DNA from: Parabacteroides sp. AM08-6
Lineage (GTDB): Bacteria > Bacteroidota > Bacteroidia > Bacteroidales > Tannerellaceae
Reading direction: 5' to 3'
Assembly (NCBI RefSeq): GCF_003473295.1
Contig: NZ_QRMP01000008.1
Coordinates: 31,047-95,046 of the forward strand
DNA: 64,000 nt
The notes beneath the pieces are model-generated. The model saw only the letters and a program-made list of their open reading frames with translations. It made no database searches and was not told the origin of the DNA. Below are positions 28,151-37,562 of the stretch, piece by piece. Every line of letters starts with the position of its first letter. Position 1 is the first letter of the stretch. The translations under genes were made by a program, and so were the position numbers.

Positions 28151-29935
28151 CTAATCTCCTGAAAAATTTTCTACCAACACTTCGCGGTAAGAATTGAATA
28201 TTTTCGATTTGGACATAAAGCCGACATAACGTCCCTCTTCGTCAACTACCGGCAGGTTCCATGCTTTCGTATCATCAAAGATACGCATAATTTGTTCCAT
28301 AGGCGTACCGATTTGTATTTTATCCGGAGCCGACACCATAAATTTGGACACATGGAACCGATTATACAACTCCGGACGGAACATGATGTTTCGGATATTA
28401 TCCAATAAGACGATGCCTAACAAATAACCTTTTTCATCAATGACCGGAAAAGCGTTACGCCCGCTTTTCGCAATCACTTTAACCATATCGCCCAACGACA
28501 TTTCCGGTGAAACGGTAAGAAAGTCACGTTCAATAATGCTATCCGTATTCAACAGCGTCAGTACGGCACGGTCTTTATGATGTGTCAACAACTCGCCCTT
28601 CTGTGCCAAACGCATGGAATAAATACTATGCGGTTCGAACATCAGGATGGTAATATAAGAACCGATTGATACAATCATCAGAGGCAAAAACAGGTCGTAT
28701 CCCCCCGTCAGCTCCGCTATCAGGAAGACGCCTGTTAACGGGGCGTGCATGACACCCGACATTATACCGGCCATTCCCAACAATGCAAAGTTCTTTTCGG
28801 ACAAATACATCGTAAAAGGGAAATAGTTTGAAGCATGGGCAAACACAAAACCGGCAATACACCCTAAGTACAAACTAGGAGCAAAAATACCACCGCAGCC
28901 TCCCCCGGCATTCGTAGCACTGGAAGCGAAAACTTTTGTCAGCAGTATTAGGAAAAGAAATACCTGCAACCCCCAATAAGTATCGTTCAAACTGTAAAAC
29001 ATACTCTTGTCCATGATATGGGCAAACTGTCCGTTCAGCAAAGAACCTATCGTATCATATCCTTCTCCATAGAGCGGAGGAAAAAGGAAAATAAGAATAC
29101 TCAACATCAAGCCACCTATCACAAATTTCTTCCAATAAGCCCCCAGTTTTCGATACATTCCTTCCACCCTATTCATCACTCTCGTGAAATAAAGTGATAC
29201 CAGACCGCAAAAAACACCCAATAGTAAGACATACGGAATACGCTGTATTTCGAATACCTCAGTTTGGGAAAACTTAAACATTGCCTCTGTCCCTGTAAAA
29301 ATATATGAAACAGTAGCAGCCGTTACCGAAGAAATCAACAAAGGCAACACGGAAGTCATTGTCAAATCGAGCAATAATACTTCGATAACGAATACCAGTC
29401 CTGCAATCGGCGCCTTAAAGATACCGGCAATAGCACCAGCTGCTCCGCAACCGACCAATAGCATCAAAGTCTTTTGCTCCATACGGAACATGCGTCCCAG
29501 ATTGGAACCGATAGCCGCTCCTGTCAACACGATAGGAGCCTCTGCTCCGACAGAACCACCGAAACCGATAGTAACGGAACTCGCCACAATGGATGTCCAA
29601 GTATTATGAGGTTTAATACGACTTTTACGTTGTGAAATGGCATACAGGATTTTGGTCACCCCATGGCTAATATCATCCCGTACAATGTATTTCACGAACA
29701 ATCCGGCAAGCAGGATACCGATAACCGGATAAAGAAGATAAAGATAGTTGGCTCCATCCAGACTGAAGTTACCTGTCAATAAATGTTGTATCAAATGTAT
29801 CAACCATTTCAGAATGATAGCGGTTGCAGCCGTACAAATACCAACCAGAAAACTAATAATCAAAATAAAATGCTTCTCCTTTATATGTTTATCCTTCCAA
29901 AGCAGAAACTTATAGAACAAATTATCTTTTGCCAT
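28151..29935 (-). CDS. ClC-type chloride channel/antiporter with CBS pair
   Basis: A 594-residue ClC protein. The membrane part (to about 440) contains the selectivity-filter region GFGGSVGAEAPIVLTGAA, where the usual G-R/K-E-G-P reads G-A-E-A-P but keeps the gating glutamate, and GGGCGGIFAPSLYLG (GxFxP motif). Two CBS domains fill about 465-594 (FLTVSPEMSLGDMVKVI and MVSAPDKIQIGTPMEQIM) and may sense adenine nucleotides. It moves chloride, possibly against protons, across the inner membrane. It starts 1 bp from the sugar transferase gene in a tightly packed operon. Confidence 0.93.
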   Translation of the reverse strand: MAKDNLFYKFLLWKDKHIKEKHFILIISFLVGICTAATAIILKWLIHLIQHLLTGNFSLDGANYLYLLYPVIGILLAGLFVKYIVRDDISHGVTKILYAISQRKSRIKPHNTWTSIVASSVTIGFGGSVGAEAPIVLTGAAIGSNLGRMFRMEQKTLMLLVGCGAAGAIAGIFKAPIAGLVFVIEVLLLDLTMTSVLPLLISSVTAATVSYIFTGTEAMFKFSQTEVFEIQRIPYVLLLGVFCGLVSLYFTRVMNRVEGMYRKLGAYWKKFVIGGLMLSILIFLFPPLYGEGYDTIGSLLNGQFAHIMDKSMFYSLNDTYWGLQVFLFLILLTKVFASSATNAGGGCGGIFAPSLYLGCIAGFVFAHASNYFPFTMYLSEKNFALLGMAGIMSGVMHAPLTGVFLIAELTGGYDLFLPLMIVSIGSYITILMFEPHSIYSMRLAQKGELLTHHKDRAVLTLLNTDSIIERDFLTVSPEMSLGDMVKVIAKSGRNAFPVIDEKGYLLGIVLLDNIRNIMFRPELYNRFHVSKFMVSAPDKIQIGTPMEQIMRIFDDTKAWNLPVVDEEGRYVGFMSKSKIFNSYREVLVENFSGD

Positions 29936-29936
29936 C

Positions 29937-31337
29937 TTAAATACCTTTCCCTGTTATAACTGTTTTAACTGTATAAATCAGAATTGTCAAATCAAGCGTC
30001 AGCGACATATTTTCATAATACAATATGTCGTATTCCAAGCGCTTTATCATCTTATCCACCGAATCGGCATACCCAAACTTCACCATTCCTAATGAAGTGA
30101 TACCGGGACGGACATTATGTAATAAATAATAGTAAGGAGCTGTCTTTACAATCTCGTCTATAAAATACTTCCGCTCAGGCCGGGGACCAACCATCGACAT
30201 ATCCCCTTTCAGCACATTCCAGAATTGCGGCAATTCGTCTAGTCTGTACTTTCGCATCATACGTCCGAAAGGTGTAATGCGCGCGTCATCCTCCGACGCA
30301 AGCACCGGACCGTCGGCTTCCGCATCCGTATACATCGTCCTGAATTTATACATCCGGAATGGTTGGCCTAAATAACCAATCCGCTCCTGGCTGAAAAAAA
30401 TAGGTCCGGGAGAATCCCGTTTTACCCGCCATGCAATATATAAAAACAAAGGCGATAACAATACCAACGCAAAAGCAGAACAGAGTTTATCGAGGAAAAA
30501 CTTGATATTCTTTTCCACCGGAGAAAAATTATTGTCAGTCACATCAACCAACGGAATACCCCGGATGGTTCTTATTCGTATTTTCGACAACATATTCAGC
30601 CTGTCTGCCATCACCTTCACCGGACACTTATACCGATAAAGCGAATAAAGAATACCGAGCAAAACATTGTTATTGTTGGTTTCAGCAGCCAAAACAATCT
30701 CGTCGACCTCCTGCCGTTCCATCAACACCGGAATATCCCCTATATTACCGAGCACCTCCTCCTGTTTAGCCAAAACGGGCGTACGGTCATCTTCACGGAC
30801 AAAACCATAAATATTATACCCTACCCGGTGAAGATCTGCCGCCATCTTAACAGCCCTCTCCCCGGCTCCGAGAATCAATACGTTCTGCGCCCATTCCCGA
30901 CTTTTGATTTTCTTCAGTCCGTTTTGTGTAATCAACAAGCGGGGAATATAAGTCAGTACAAACTGCAATCCGAAAAGTCCCCCGAACAACTTATAGTAAA
31001 CACTTGTCGTACGGGGAATATCATTCAATACCAATACGAAAAATATAATAATCGTACCGAATAAAGCCGTAACAAAAGTGGAAAACAATTCCACCAAACG
31101 CGATTTCCCATACGGATTGTTGTAATAGCCGGAAAAGTAATTCAATATCAGCCAAAAGACAGGAATAATGAACTGTCCCACGATTATCCACGGATACATC
31201 AGATAATCCCCCAACAAAAGCACTTCTCCGGACGAAGTAAACACCACAAAACGAAGCAGATTAAATAACAGCCACGCAACAGATGCCGAGAGAAAATCGG
31301 ATAATATGTACTTTACAGCCTGTCTGCTTTTCTTCAT
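29937..31337 (-). CDS. Polyprenyl-phosphate sugar phosphotransferase (WcaJ/WbaP-like)
   Basis: A 466-residue initiating sugar transferase. Four or so N-terminal membrane helices are followed by a CoA-binding-like Rossmann domain (about 150-250, starting NVLILGAGERAVKMA) and a C-terminal bacterial sugar transferase domain (about 275-466) with KRDSPGPIFFSQERIG, MYKFRTM, and the DELPQFWNVLKGDMSMVGPR catalytic core. It transfers a sugar-1-phosphate onto undecaprenyl phosphate to begin a capsule or O-antigen unit. No glycan cluster surrounds it here; it lies between tsaC and a ClC gene. Confidence 0.93.
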   Translation of the reverse strand: MKKSRQAVKYILSDFLSASVAWLLFNLLRFVVFTSSGEVLLLGDYLMYPWIIVGQFIIPVFWLILNYFSGYYNNPYGKSRLVELFSTFVTALFGTIIIFFVLVLNDIPRTTSVYYKLFGGLFGLQFVLTYIPRLLITQNGLKKIKSREWAQNVLILGAGERAVKMAADLHRVGYNIYGFVREDDRTPVLAKQEEVLGNIGDIPVLMERQEVDEIVLAAETNNNNVLLGILYSLYRYKCPVKVMADRLNMLSKIRIRTIRGIPLVDVTDNNFSPVEKNIKFFLDKLCSAFALVLLSPLFLYIAWRVKRDSPGPIFFSQERIGYLGQPFRMYKFRTMYTDAEADGPVLASEDDARITPFGRMMRKYRLDELPQFWNVLKGDMSMVGPRPERKYFIDEIVKTAPYYYLLHNVRPGITSLGMVKFGYADSVDKMIKRLEYDILYYENMSLTLDLTILIYTVKTVITGKGI

Positions 31338-31340
31338 TCT

Positions 31341-31901
31341 TTACCTGATAACCTGGACAAGACCACCGGCACCTAATTTAATGATGTTGGAAGGACTTGC
31401 TTTCGCCTCATCGTCCTGGCGATATTTTACAATATAATCCACTCCGTTTTTAATCGTATCGGAAACTTCCGAAAAATTAGCGGGCGAAGGCTCTCCGCTC
31501 ACATTGGCCGAGGTTGAAACCAACGGTTTACGGAAACGCTCGCAAAGTCTACGGGAAAATTCCTCGCTCGTTACCCTGATACCTACACTGCCATCGGCTC
31601 CAATAAGATTGGGGGCCAGATTTTTAGAACCCGGATAAATAATAGTCAACGGTTTATCCGCCACCTCTATCAAATCCCAGGCAATAGCCGGAACATCCGG
31701 GACGTAAGCCTCCAACTTAGCGGAACTGTCAATCAGCACCAGCATAGCCTTATTGTCAGTTCTCTGCTTCAATTCATATACTCTCTGTACGGCTTTTTCA
31801 TTGGTCGCATCACAACCAATCCCCCAGATAGTATCTGTAGGATAGAGAATTATCCCCCCTGCCTGCATTACCTCACAGGCTTTTTGAATATCTTCTGTCA
31901 T
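31341..31901 (-). CDS. tsaC: L-threonylcarbamoyladenylate synthase (Sua5/YciO/YrdC)
   Basis: A 186-residue YrdC-domain protein: GGIILYPTDTIWGIGCDATN near residue 14, KQRTDNKAMLVLI, and VSTSANVSGEPSPANF near residue 130 make the nucleotide and threonine site. It forms threonylcarbamoyl-AMP for the t6A37 modification of ANN-decoding tRNAs. The short form (no Sua5 C-terminal domain) is normal for TsaC. First gene of the operon tsaC, sugar transferase, ClC, fmt, with 1-4 bp gaps throughout. Confidence 0.92.
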   Translation of the reverse strand: MTEDIQKACEVMQAGGIILYPTDTIWGIGCDATNEKAVQRVYELKQRTDNKAMLVLIDSSAKLEAYVPDVPAIAWDLIEVADKPLTIIYPGSKNLAPNLIGADGSVGIRVTSEEFSRRLCERFRKPLVSTSANVSGEPSPANFSEVSDTIKNGVDYIVKYRQDDEAKASPSNIIKLGAGGLVQVIR

Positions 31902-31920
31902 TGTTTTCTAAATAATGTGA

Positions 31921-31950
31921 CAAATGTACAAATCATTCGCGGACTTCAAA
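31921..31950 (-). promoter_or_regulatory. Promoter of the tsaC-fmt operon
   Basis: On the minus strand TTTG (31947-31950), an 18-nt spacer and TACATTTG (31921-31928) match the Bacteroidetes promoter pattern; the predicted leader is about 13 nt. Confidence 0.6.
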
Positions 31951-32105
31951 AACTTTCCTCCGTATCTTTTTTATTCTTAGAGGTTCTGCCTATAGATTTT
32001 CAGGGCGTAGAAACTCATTCCCGATTACACAATAAAAAATACATCGCGATAGAATCTGTATTATCCATTTATAATTTCTAACTTTACGGATTGAAATATA
32101 TTGCC

Positions 32106-32159
32106 ATGAAAAAGCACATTCTGGCGCAGTATATCCTGAGAGAAAAAAGAAAAAAATAA
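32106..32159 (+). CDS. Possible 17-codon leader ORF before recJ
   Basis: ATG at 32106 opens a 17-codon frame (MKKHILAQYILREKRKK, stop TAA) ending 6 bp before the recJ start codon. It sits behind a weak -7 box TAACTTTA (32079-32086). Its lysine/arginine-rich end and close spacing would allow translational coupling to recJ. There is no proof that it is translated, and the rest of the 265-bp gap shows nothing beyond promoters. Confidence 0.25.
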   Translation: MKKHILAQYILREKRKK

Positions 32160-32165
32160 TATATA

Positions 32166-33890
32166 ATGATTAACAAATGGAACTTTCAAACCCCAACAGA
32201 AGAAGAGTTACATAAAAGAGACAAGCTGGCAGCAGAACTGGGACTCAGTCCCGTTATCGCTCTTTTGCTTGTTCAAAGAGGGCTGACTTCTGTAGAAGAG
32301 GTAAAGAAATTCTTTAAACCCAACCTGAACGACCTGCATGATCCGTTCCTGATGCCGGACATGGAAAAGGCCGTTAAACGGCTGAATAAAGCGCTGGGGA
32401 ATAAAGAAAAGATTTTGATTTATGGAGATTACGATGTAGATGGCACAACCGCTGTCTCATTGGTTTACAAGTATTTGCGACCTTATTCATCAGCTCTGGA
32501 TTACTATATTCCAGACCGGTACGATGAAGGATACGGCATTTCATACAAAGGTATCGATTATGCGAAAGAAAACGGTATTACGTTGATTATCTCGCTGGAT
32601 TGCGGTATTAAGGCTATTGAGAAAATAGAATATGCCAAACAGTCTGGCATTGATTTTATTATCTGTGACCATCATATGCCGGACGATACACTACCGGACG
32701 CCGTAGCCGTGCTGGATGCCAAACGGGTGGATTCTGTTTATCCGTATGAGCATTTGTCGGGCTGTGGCGTAGGCTTTAAATTTATGCAGGCATTTGCCAA
32801 AAGTAATAATTTCCCATTCTCCGACCTCGAAAAACTGTTGGAACTGACAGCTGTCAGTATCGCTTCGGACATCGTACCGATTACGGGTGAAAACCGTATC
32901 TTAGCCTATTACGGGTTGAAACAACTGAACAGCAATCCGAGCCTCGGACTAAAAGGAATTATCGATATTTGCGGATTGAGCGGCAAAGATATAACTATCA
33001 GCGACATCGTGTTTAAGATTGGTCCGCGTATCAATGCCTCCGGCCGTATGATGAACGGTAAAGAAGCGGTAGAACTCCTGTTGGCAAAAGATGTGGAAGT
33101 GGCCCGTGAAAAAAGCGAAAACATCAACCAGTACAACGACGAACGTCGTGAACTGGACAAAAAGATAACCGATGAAGCAAATGCCATCATTGAAGAATTC
33201 CAGAATATGGAAGATCGGAAAGCGATTATCGTCTACAATCCGGGGTGGCACAAAGGTGTTATCGGCATCGTAGCTTCCCGTCTGACGGAGAAATACTATC
33301 GCCCCGCTGTCGTATTGACTAAATCATCCGAGCTGATTACCGGTTCCGCCCGTTCCGTGACAGGTTTCGACATCTATAAAGCCATCGAAGGTTGCCGTGA
33401 TTTGTTGGAAAACTTCGGCGGACATACTTATGCGGCAGGACTTTCGCTGAAGGAAGAAAACCTGGACGCTTTTACCGACCGTTTTCTAAAGTTGGCCGCT
33501 GAGGAAATTATTCCGGAACAGATGACACCACAGATTGATATCGATGCCGTGCTCGACCTGAAAGAAATCAATACCAAGTTCATGAACGACCTGAAAAAGA
33601 TGAATCCTTTCGGCCCCGACAATCAAAAGCCGGTGTTCTGTTCATTCGGCGTAAAAGATTATGGAACAAGCAAGCTGGTAGGCAAGGATTTAGAACATAT
33701 CAAGTTGGAATTGATTGACGATAAATCCAATACACCCATCCACGGTATCGCTTTCGGAATGCACCAGCATAATACCCATATCAAAAATATGAAACCGTTT
33801 AATATTTGTTACACCATCGAGGAGAATACCTACAACGGGAATACTTCGCTTCAATTGATGGTGAAGGATATTAAAGAAGAAGATATGTGA
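32166..33890 (+). CDS. recJ: Single-stranded-DNA-specific exonuclease RecJ
   Basis: A 574-residue RecJ. The DHH phosphoesterase motifs are intact: YGDYDVDGTTA (about 86-96), SLDCGI, and ICDHHMPDD; then the DHHA1 region with GWHKGVIGIVASRLTEKYYRPAVVL and ENFGGHTYAAGLSL, and a C-terminal OB-like domain. It degrades single-stranded DNA 5' to 3' in recombination and mismatch repair. recQ follows after 9 bp, so the nuclease and the helicase that feeds it are made from one message. Confidence 0.95.
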   Translation: MINKWNFQTPTEEELHKRDKLAAELGLSPVIALLLVQRGLTSVEEVKKFFKPNLNDLHDPFLMPDMEKAVKRLNKALGNKEKILIYGDYDVDGTTAVSLVYKYLRPYSSALDYYIPDRYDEGYGISYKGIDYAKENGITLIISLDCGIKAIEKIEYAKQSGIDFIICDHHMPDDTLPDAVAVLDAKRVDSVYPYEHLSGCGVGFKFMQAFAKSNNFPFSDLEKLLELTAVSIASDIVPITGENRILAYYGLKQLNSNPSLGLKGIIDICGLSGKDITISDIVFKIGPRINASGRMMNGKEAVELLLAKDVEVAREKSENINQYNDERRELDKKITDEANAIIEEFQNMEDRKAIIVYNPGWHKGVIGIVASRLTEKYYRPAVVLTKSSELITGSARSVTGFDIYKAIEGCRDLLENFGGHTYAAGLSLKEENLDAFTDRFLKLAAEEIIPEQMTPQIDIDAVLDLKEINTKFMNDLKKMNPFGPDNQKPVFCSFGVKDYGTSKLVGKDLEHIKLELIDDKSNTPIHGIAFGMHQHNTHIKNMKPFNICYTIEENTYNGNTSLQLMVKDIKEEDM

Positions 33891-33899
33891 AGAGGTGAA

Positions 33900-35819
33900 G
33901 TGGATATCTATCACGAAATTTTAGAGAAATACTGGGGATATACCTCTTTCCGTCCCTTACAGGAAGATATTATCCATTCGGTATGTGCAGGAAAAGACAC
34001 ACTCGGGCTGATGCCTACAGGTGGAGGAAAATCAATTACCTTCCAGGTTCCGACTTTGGCACAGGAAGGTATTTGCATTGTTGTCACTCCGCTTATCGCC
34101 TTAATGCGCGACCAGGTGGACAATCTCCGTAGGATTGGTATTAAAGCGACAGCGGTCTATTCCGGCATGTCCCGGCAAGAAATCATTACGCAACTGGAAA
34201 ACTGTATTTTCGGTAATTACAAATTCCTGTATGTATCACCGGAGCGGCTGGGTACGGAGATTTTCCAGACCAAGTTGCAAGCCATGCAAGTCTGCCTGCT
34301 GGTGATTGACGAAAGCCATTGCATTTCGCAGTGGGGATACGATTTCCGTCCATCCTATCTGAATATTGCCGATATCCGTGAACTTCTTCCGGGTATTCCC
34401 GTACTGGCGCTTACGGCTACAGCAACGCCCGAAGTGGTAAACGACATACAGGAACGGCTCCTTTTTACAGAAAAGAATATCTTCCAAAAAAGCTTCGTTC
34501 GTAAAAACCTGGCTTATATCGTACGTTGGACGGAGGATAAAATCGATACGTTGATTTATATATTGGGGAAAGTCCCGGGAACAGCTATCGTATACGTCCG
34601 CAACCGGAAAAAGACAAAAGAAATAGCAGTCCTGTTGCAACAAGCAGGAATTTCGGCCGATTTCTTCCATGCTGGTCTGAACCGGGATGAAAAGATAATC
34701 AAACAGAACAGATGGAAAAATAATGAATGCCGGGTTATCGTATCGACCAATGCATTCGGGATGGGTATCGACAAACCGGATGTAAGGCTGGTAGTCCACA
34801 TGGACATGCCCGGTTCGCTGGAAGAATATTATCAGGAAGCAGGACGCGCGGGACGTGACGAACTGAAAGCATACGCCGTGGCATTATGTTCGGAAAGCGA
34901 CAGTGCGAAACTCAAGAAACGGCTCTCGGATGAGTTTCCCGAAAAGGAATATATCAGCCGTGTATATGACGCATTGGGAAATTATTATCAGATTGCCGTA
35001 GGTTTCGGATTAGACACGGTACACGACTTTTCGCTGATTGATTTCTGTTCAGCCTACAAATTCTCACTATTACAAGCCCATCATGCGCTCAAAATACTGG
35101 AATTATCGGGGTATATCGAATATACGGAAGAGCAGGATAACGCATCGCGGCTTCTGTTTACCGCCACGCGTGACGAACTATACCGCTACCTGAACCAAGA
35201 TAAAAAGACGGATGAAGTGATACAGATTATCCTCCGCTCCTATACCGGCCTATTCGCCGACTATGTATATATCAACGAAGGACTTATCGCTACTCGCGCA
35301 GGAATCAGCCGGCAAGAAGTGTACGACATCCTCATCGGATTATCCAAGTACCGGATTGTGAATTATATTCCACACAAAAAAACTCCACTCATCATTTATA
35401 CCCGTACACGCGAAGAGTTGAAATATCTCGCTATTCCCCGTTCCGCTTACGAAGAGCGCAAGGAACGATCCGAGAAGCGTATCTCACGCGTATTGGAATA
35501 CATCAGCAACGACAGAATTTGCCGTAGCCGGATGCTCATCTCCTACTTCGGAGAAAAAAAGACGGAAGATTGCGGTTGTTGCGATGTCTGTCTGGCACAA
35601 AACAATTCGGGACTTAATAATCATGATTTCAACGCCATCCGGGAAGCCTTATTGAAAACGTTATCCGAAAAGAAACCACTTCCGGTCAAAGAATTGCTAG
35701 AAACACTTCCTTTTCCTTCAGACAAGAGCCTGACTGCCATCCGTTTCTTATCGGACCATGACGAAAAATTCAAATTGACGGATGGAATATTACAAGTAGT
35801 GAAAATACAAAAAGAATAG
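33900..35819 (+). CDS. recQ: RecQ family ATP-dependent DNA helicase
   Basis: A 639-residue RecQ helicase started at GTG 33900. Motifs: the Q-motif region FRPLQEDII, Walker A MPTGGGKS (about 38-45), a Walker B box reading DESH instead of DEAH (VIDESHCISQWGYDFRPSY), TATATP, the aromatic-rich loop, and the RecQ-Ct zinc cluster ending in DCGCCDVC. No HRDC domain follows the short C-terminus. It unwinds DNA 3' to 5' to initiate RecF-pathway recombination with RecJ, its operon partner. Confidence 0.93.
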   Translation: MDIYHEILEKYWGYTSFRPLQEDIIHSVCAGKDTLGLMPTGGGKSITFQVPTLAQEGICIVVTPLIALMRDQVDNLRRIGIKATAVYSGMSRQEIITQLENCIFGNYKFLYVSPERLGTEIFQTKLQAMQVCLLVIDESHCISQWGYDFRPSYLNIADIRELLPGIPVLALTATATPEVVNDIQERLLFTEKNIFQKSFVRKNLAYIVRWTEDKIDTLIYILGKVPGTAIVYVRNRKKTKEIAVLLQQAGISADFFHAGLNRDEKIIKQNRWKNNECRVIVSTNAFGMGIDKPDVRLVVHMDMPGSLEEYYQEAGRAGRDELKAYAVALCSESDSAKLKKRLSDEFPEKEYISRVYDALGNYYQIAVGFGLDTVHDFSLIDFCSAYKFSLLQAHHALKILELSGYIEYTEEQDNASRLLFTATRDELYRYLNQDKKTDEVIQIILRSYTGLFADYVYINEGLIATRAGISRQEVYDILIGLSKYRIVNYIPHKKTPLIIYTRTREELKYLAIPRSAYEERKERSEKRISRVLEYISNDRICRSRMLISYFGEKKTEDCGCCDVCLAQNNSGLNNHDFNAIREALLKTLSEKKPLPVKELLETLPFPSDKSLTAIRFLSDHDEKFKLTDGILQVVKIQKE

Positions 35820-35829
35820 CAGGAAAATT

Positions 35830-35913
35830 GTTTTCGACGACGTCGAAAATGTTTTTGACGCCGTCACGAATATTTTTCACGGCGTCGTGAATATTTTTGA
35901 CGGCGTCGAAAAC
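35830..35913. repeat. Four tandem quasi-palindromes at exact 21-bp period
   Basis: The cores GACGACGTC, GACGCCGTC, CACGGCGTC and GACGGCGTC are centred at 35840, 35861, 35882 and 35903, an exact 21-bp step. Each is preceded by a run of four or five T. The first unit is a perfect 19-bp palindrome apart from its central base. The whole block is also roughly self-complementary end to end. It begins about 10 bp after the recQ stop codon and ends about 20 bp before the convergent FAD dehydrogenase stop. It may terminate both transcripts or bind a protein. Confidence 0.75.
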
Positions 35914-35934
35914 AGAATTATCGGTATGCTTTTT

Positions 35935-37560
35935 TCAAAAAATACCCGATGTCTGTCCTATCTGTCCGTGTCCTCTTTGAATAACTCCTTCTGCACATCT
36001 TTCACCATCGATTGCGGCCGAAACGATACCTCCGGCATAGCCTGCTCCTTCGCCGCAAGGGAACAAGCCTTTCAATGTGACATGCTGAAAACTTTCCTTG
36101 TCCCTCAAAATGCGGACAGGAGCAGATGTACGAGTTTCCACTCCTATCATCAGAGCCTCATTCGTCAGAAACCCCTTGGATACTTTACCGAAATGACGGA
36201 ACCCTTCCCGTAAACGACCGGTTACGAACTCCGGTATCCAGAAATGCAACGGAGAAGCCAAAAGACCTGGAGTATAAGAAGATTCAGGCAAATCAAAGGA
36301 GTTCTTCTTTTGGATAAAATCTGCCATACGTTGAGCAGGAGCTGTCTGTTTCATTCCTCCGTTCAGCCAGCACAATTCCTCCAAGCGCTCCTGAAAGGCC
36401 ATCAGAGCCAAAGGAGAATCTGCTTTTATCTCTTCCCCGTCCAGCTGTAATTTCTCCTCTTTCGTAAGGGCGGCAAAATCTTCAGGACGTATCTCGACCA
36501 CCATTCCGGAGTTTGCCCAACGGGAACCGCGATTGGAAGGCGACATACCGTTCACCACCACTTGTTTAGGTCCGCTGGCAGCAGGCACAACAAAGCCACC
36601 CGGACACATGCAGAAAGAATAAACACCCCTACCGGTGGCCTGAGTGACAAAGCTATATTCGGCAGCCGGAAGATACTCGCCACGCCCCTCTCTACGATGA
36701 TATTGTATCTGGTCAATTAAAGCCTGCGGATGTTCCAGACGTACACCGACAGCAATACCTTTCGCTTCAACCGGAATTTGTTGGCGATATAAATACCGAT
36801 AGACATCACGGGCCGAATGACCGGTTGCCAGAATAACCGGGCCGTAAAAACTTTTACCGGTATTCGTTTCAACGCCTACCACCTCGTTATTGCGGATAAT
36901 CAGTGCATCCATGCGGGTCTCGAAATGAACCTCGCCTCCGCTACGGATAATTTGTTCACGGATATTTTCTATGACGCGGGGGAGTTTATCCGTCCCGATA
37001 TGCGGATGGGCATCCGCGAGAATAGCAGTACTGGCTCCGAACTGGCAAAATACTTGCAGAATCTTTTCCACCGACCCCCGTTTCTTACTCCGGGTGTAAA
37101 GTTTGCCATCCGAATAAGCACCGGCTCCTCCCTCTCCGAAACTATAATTGGACTCACTATTGACCAGATGTTCACGGCTAATCAATGCAATATCCTTTTT
37201 ACGTTCGCGCACATTCTTACCCCGTTCGATAATTATCGGACGGAGTCCCAGTTCTATCAGACGCAAAGCGGCAAAAAGACCTCCGGGCCCCGCCCCTACA
37301 ACTACAACCGGCTTTCCTCCGGAAACATCCGGATACGTTATCGACGGATATTCCGGTTCTTCTGGTTGCTCATTGATAAAGATACGAAGTCTTACATTCA
37401 CATATATCGTACGTTGACGGGCATCAACTGAACGTTTCAATACCCGCACTGCATTGACATCTTTCACAGGAGCACCCGTCTCACGGGCGGCCACACGTTT
37501 CAATGATTGCTCATTCACAGCCTCTTCCGGCAACAAACGGAGTTGTAATTCCTGTATCAT
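35935..37560 (-). CDS. NAD(P)/FAD-dependent dehydrogenase (COG2509-like)
   Basis: A 541-residue flavoprotein. After an N-terminal 80-residue extension of basic alpha/beta character it shows the FAD-binding loop VVVVGAGPGGLFAALRL (about 85-101), ERGKNVRERKKD, FGEGGAGAYSDGKLYTRSK and a C-terminal FPCGEGAGYAGGIVSAAIDG that closes the FAD site. It belongs to the uncharacterised FAD-dependent dehydrogenases. Its substrate is unknown. ATG 37560 is the start; an in-frame TTG at 37620 would run deep into the gene before. It is the last gene of the radA operon, 2 bp from the beta-barrel gene. Confidence 0.88.
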   Translation of the reverse strand: MIQELQLRLLPEEAVNEQSLKRVAARETGAPVKDVNAVRVLKRSVDARQRTIYVNVRLRIFINEQPEEPEYPSITYPDVSGGKPVVVVGAGPGGLFAALRLIELGLRPIIIERGKNVRERKKDIALISREHLVNSESNYSFGEGGAGAYSDGKLYTRSKKRGSVEKILQVFCQFGASTAILADAHPHIGTDKLPRVIENIREQIIRSGGEVHFETRMDALIIRNNEVVGVETNTGKSFYGPVILATGHSARDVYRYLYRQQIPVEAKGIAVGVRLEHPQALIDQIQYHRREGRGEYLPAAEYSFVTQATGRGVYSFCMCPGGFVVPAASGPKQVVVNGMSPSNRGSRWANSGMVVEIRPEDFAALTKEEKLQLDGEEIKADSPLALMAFQERLEELCWLNGGMKQTAPAQRMADFIQKKNSFDLPESSYTPGLLASPLHFWIPEFVTGRLREGFRHFGKVSKGFLTNEALMIGVETRTSAPVRILRDKESFQHVTLKGLFPCGEGAGYAGGIVSAAIDGERCAEGVIQRGHGQIGQTSGIF

Positions 37561-37562
37561 AT

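Noticed and set aside
35830..35913. CRISPR array
   Set aside because: Units are palindromes joined without unique spacers, and no cas genes are present.
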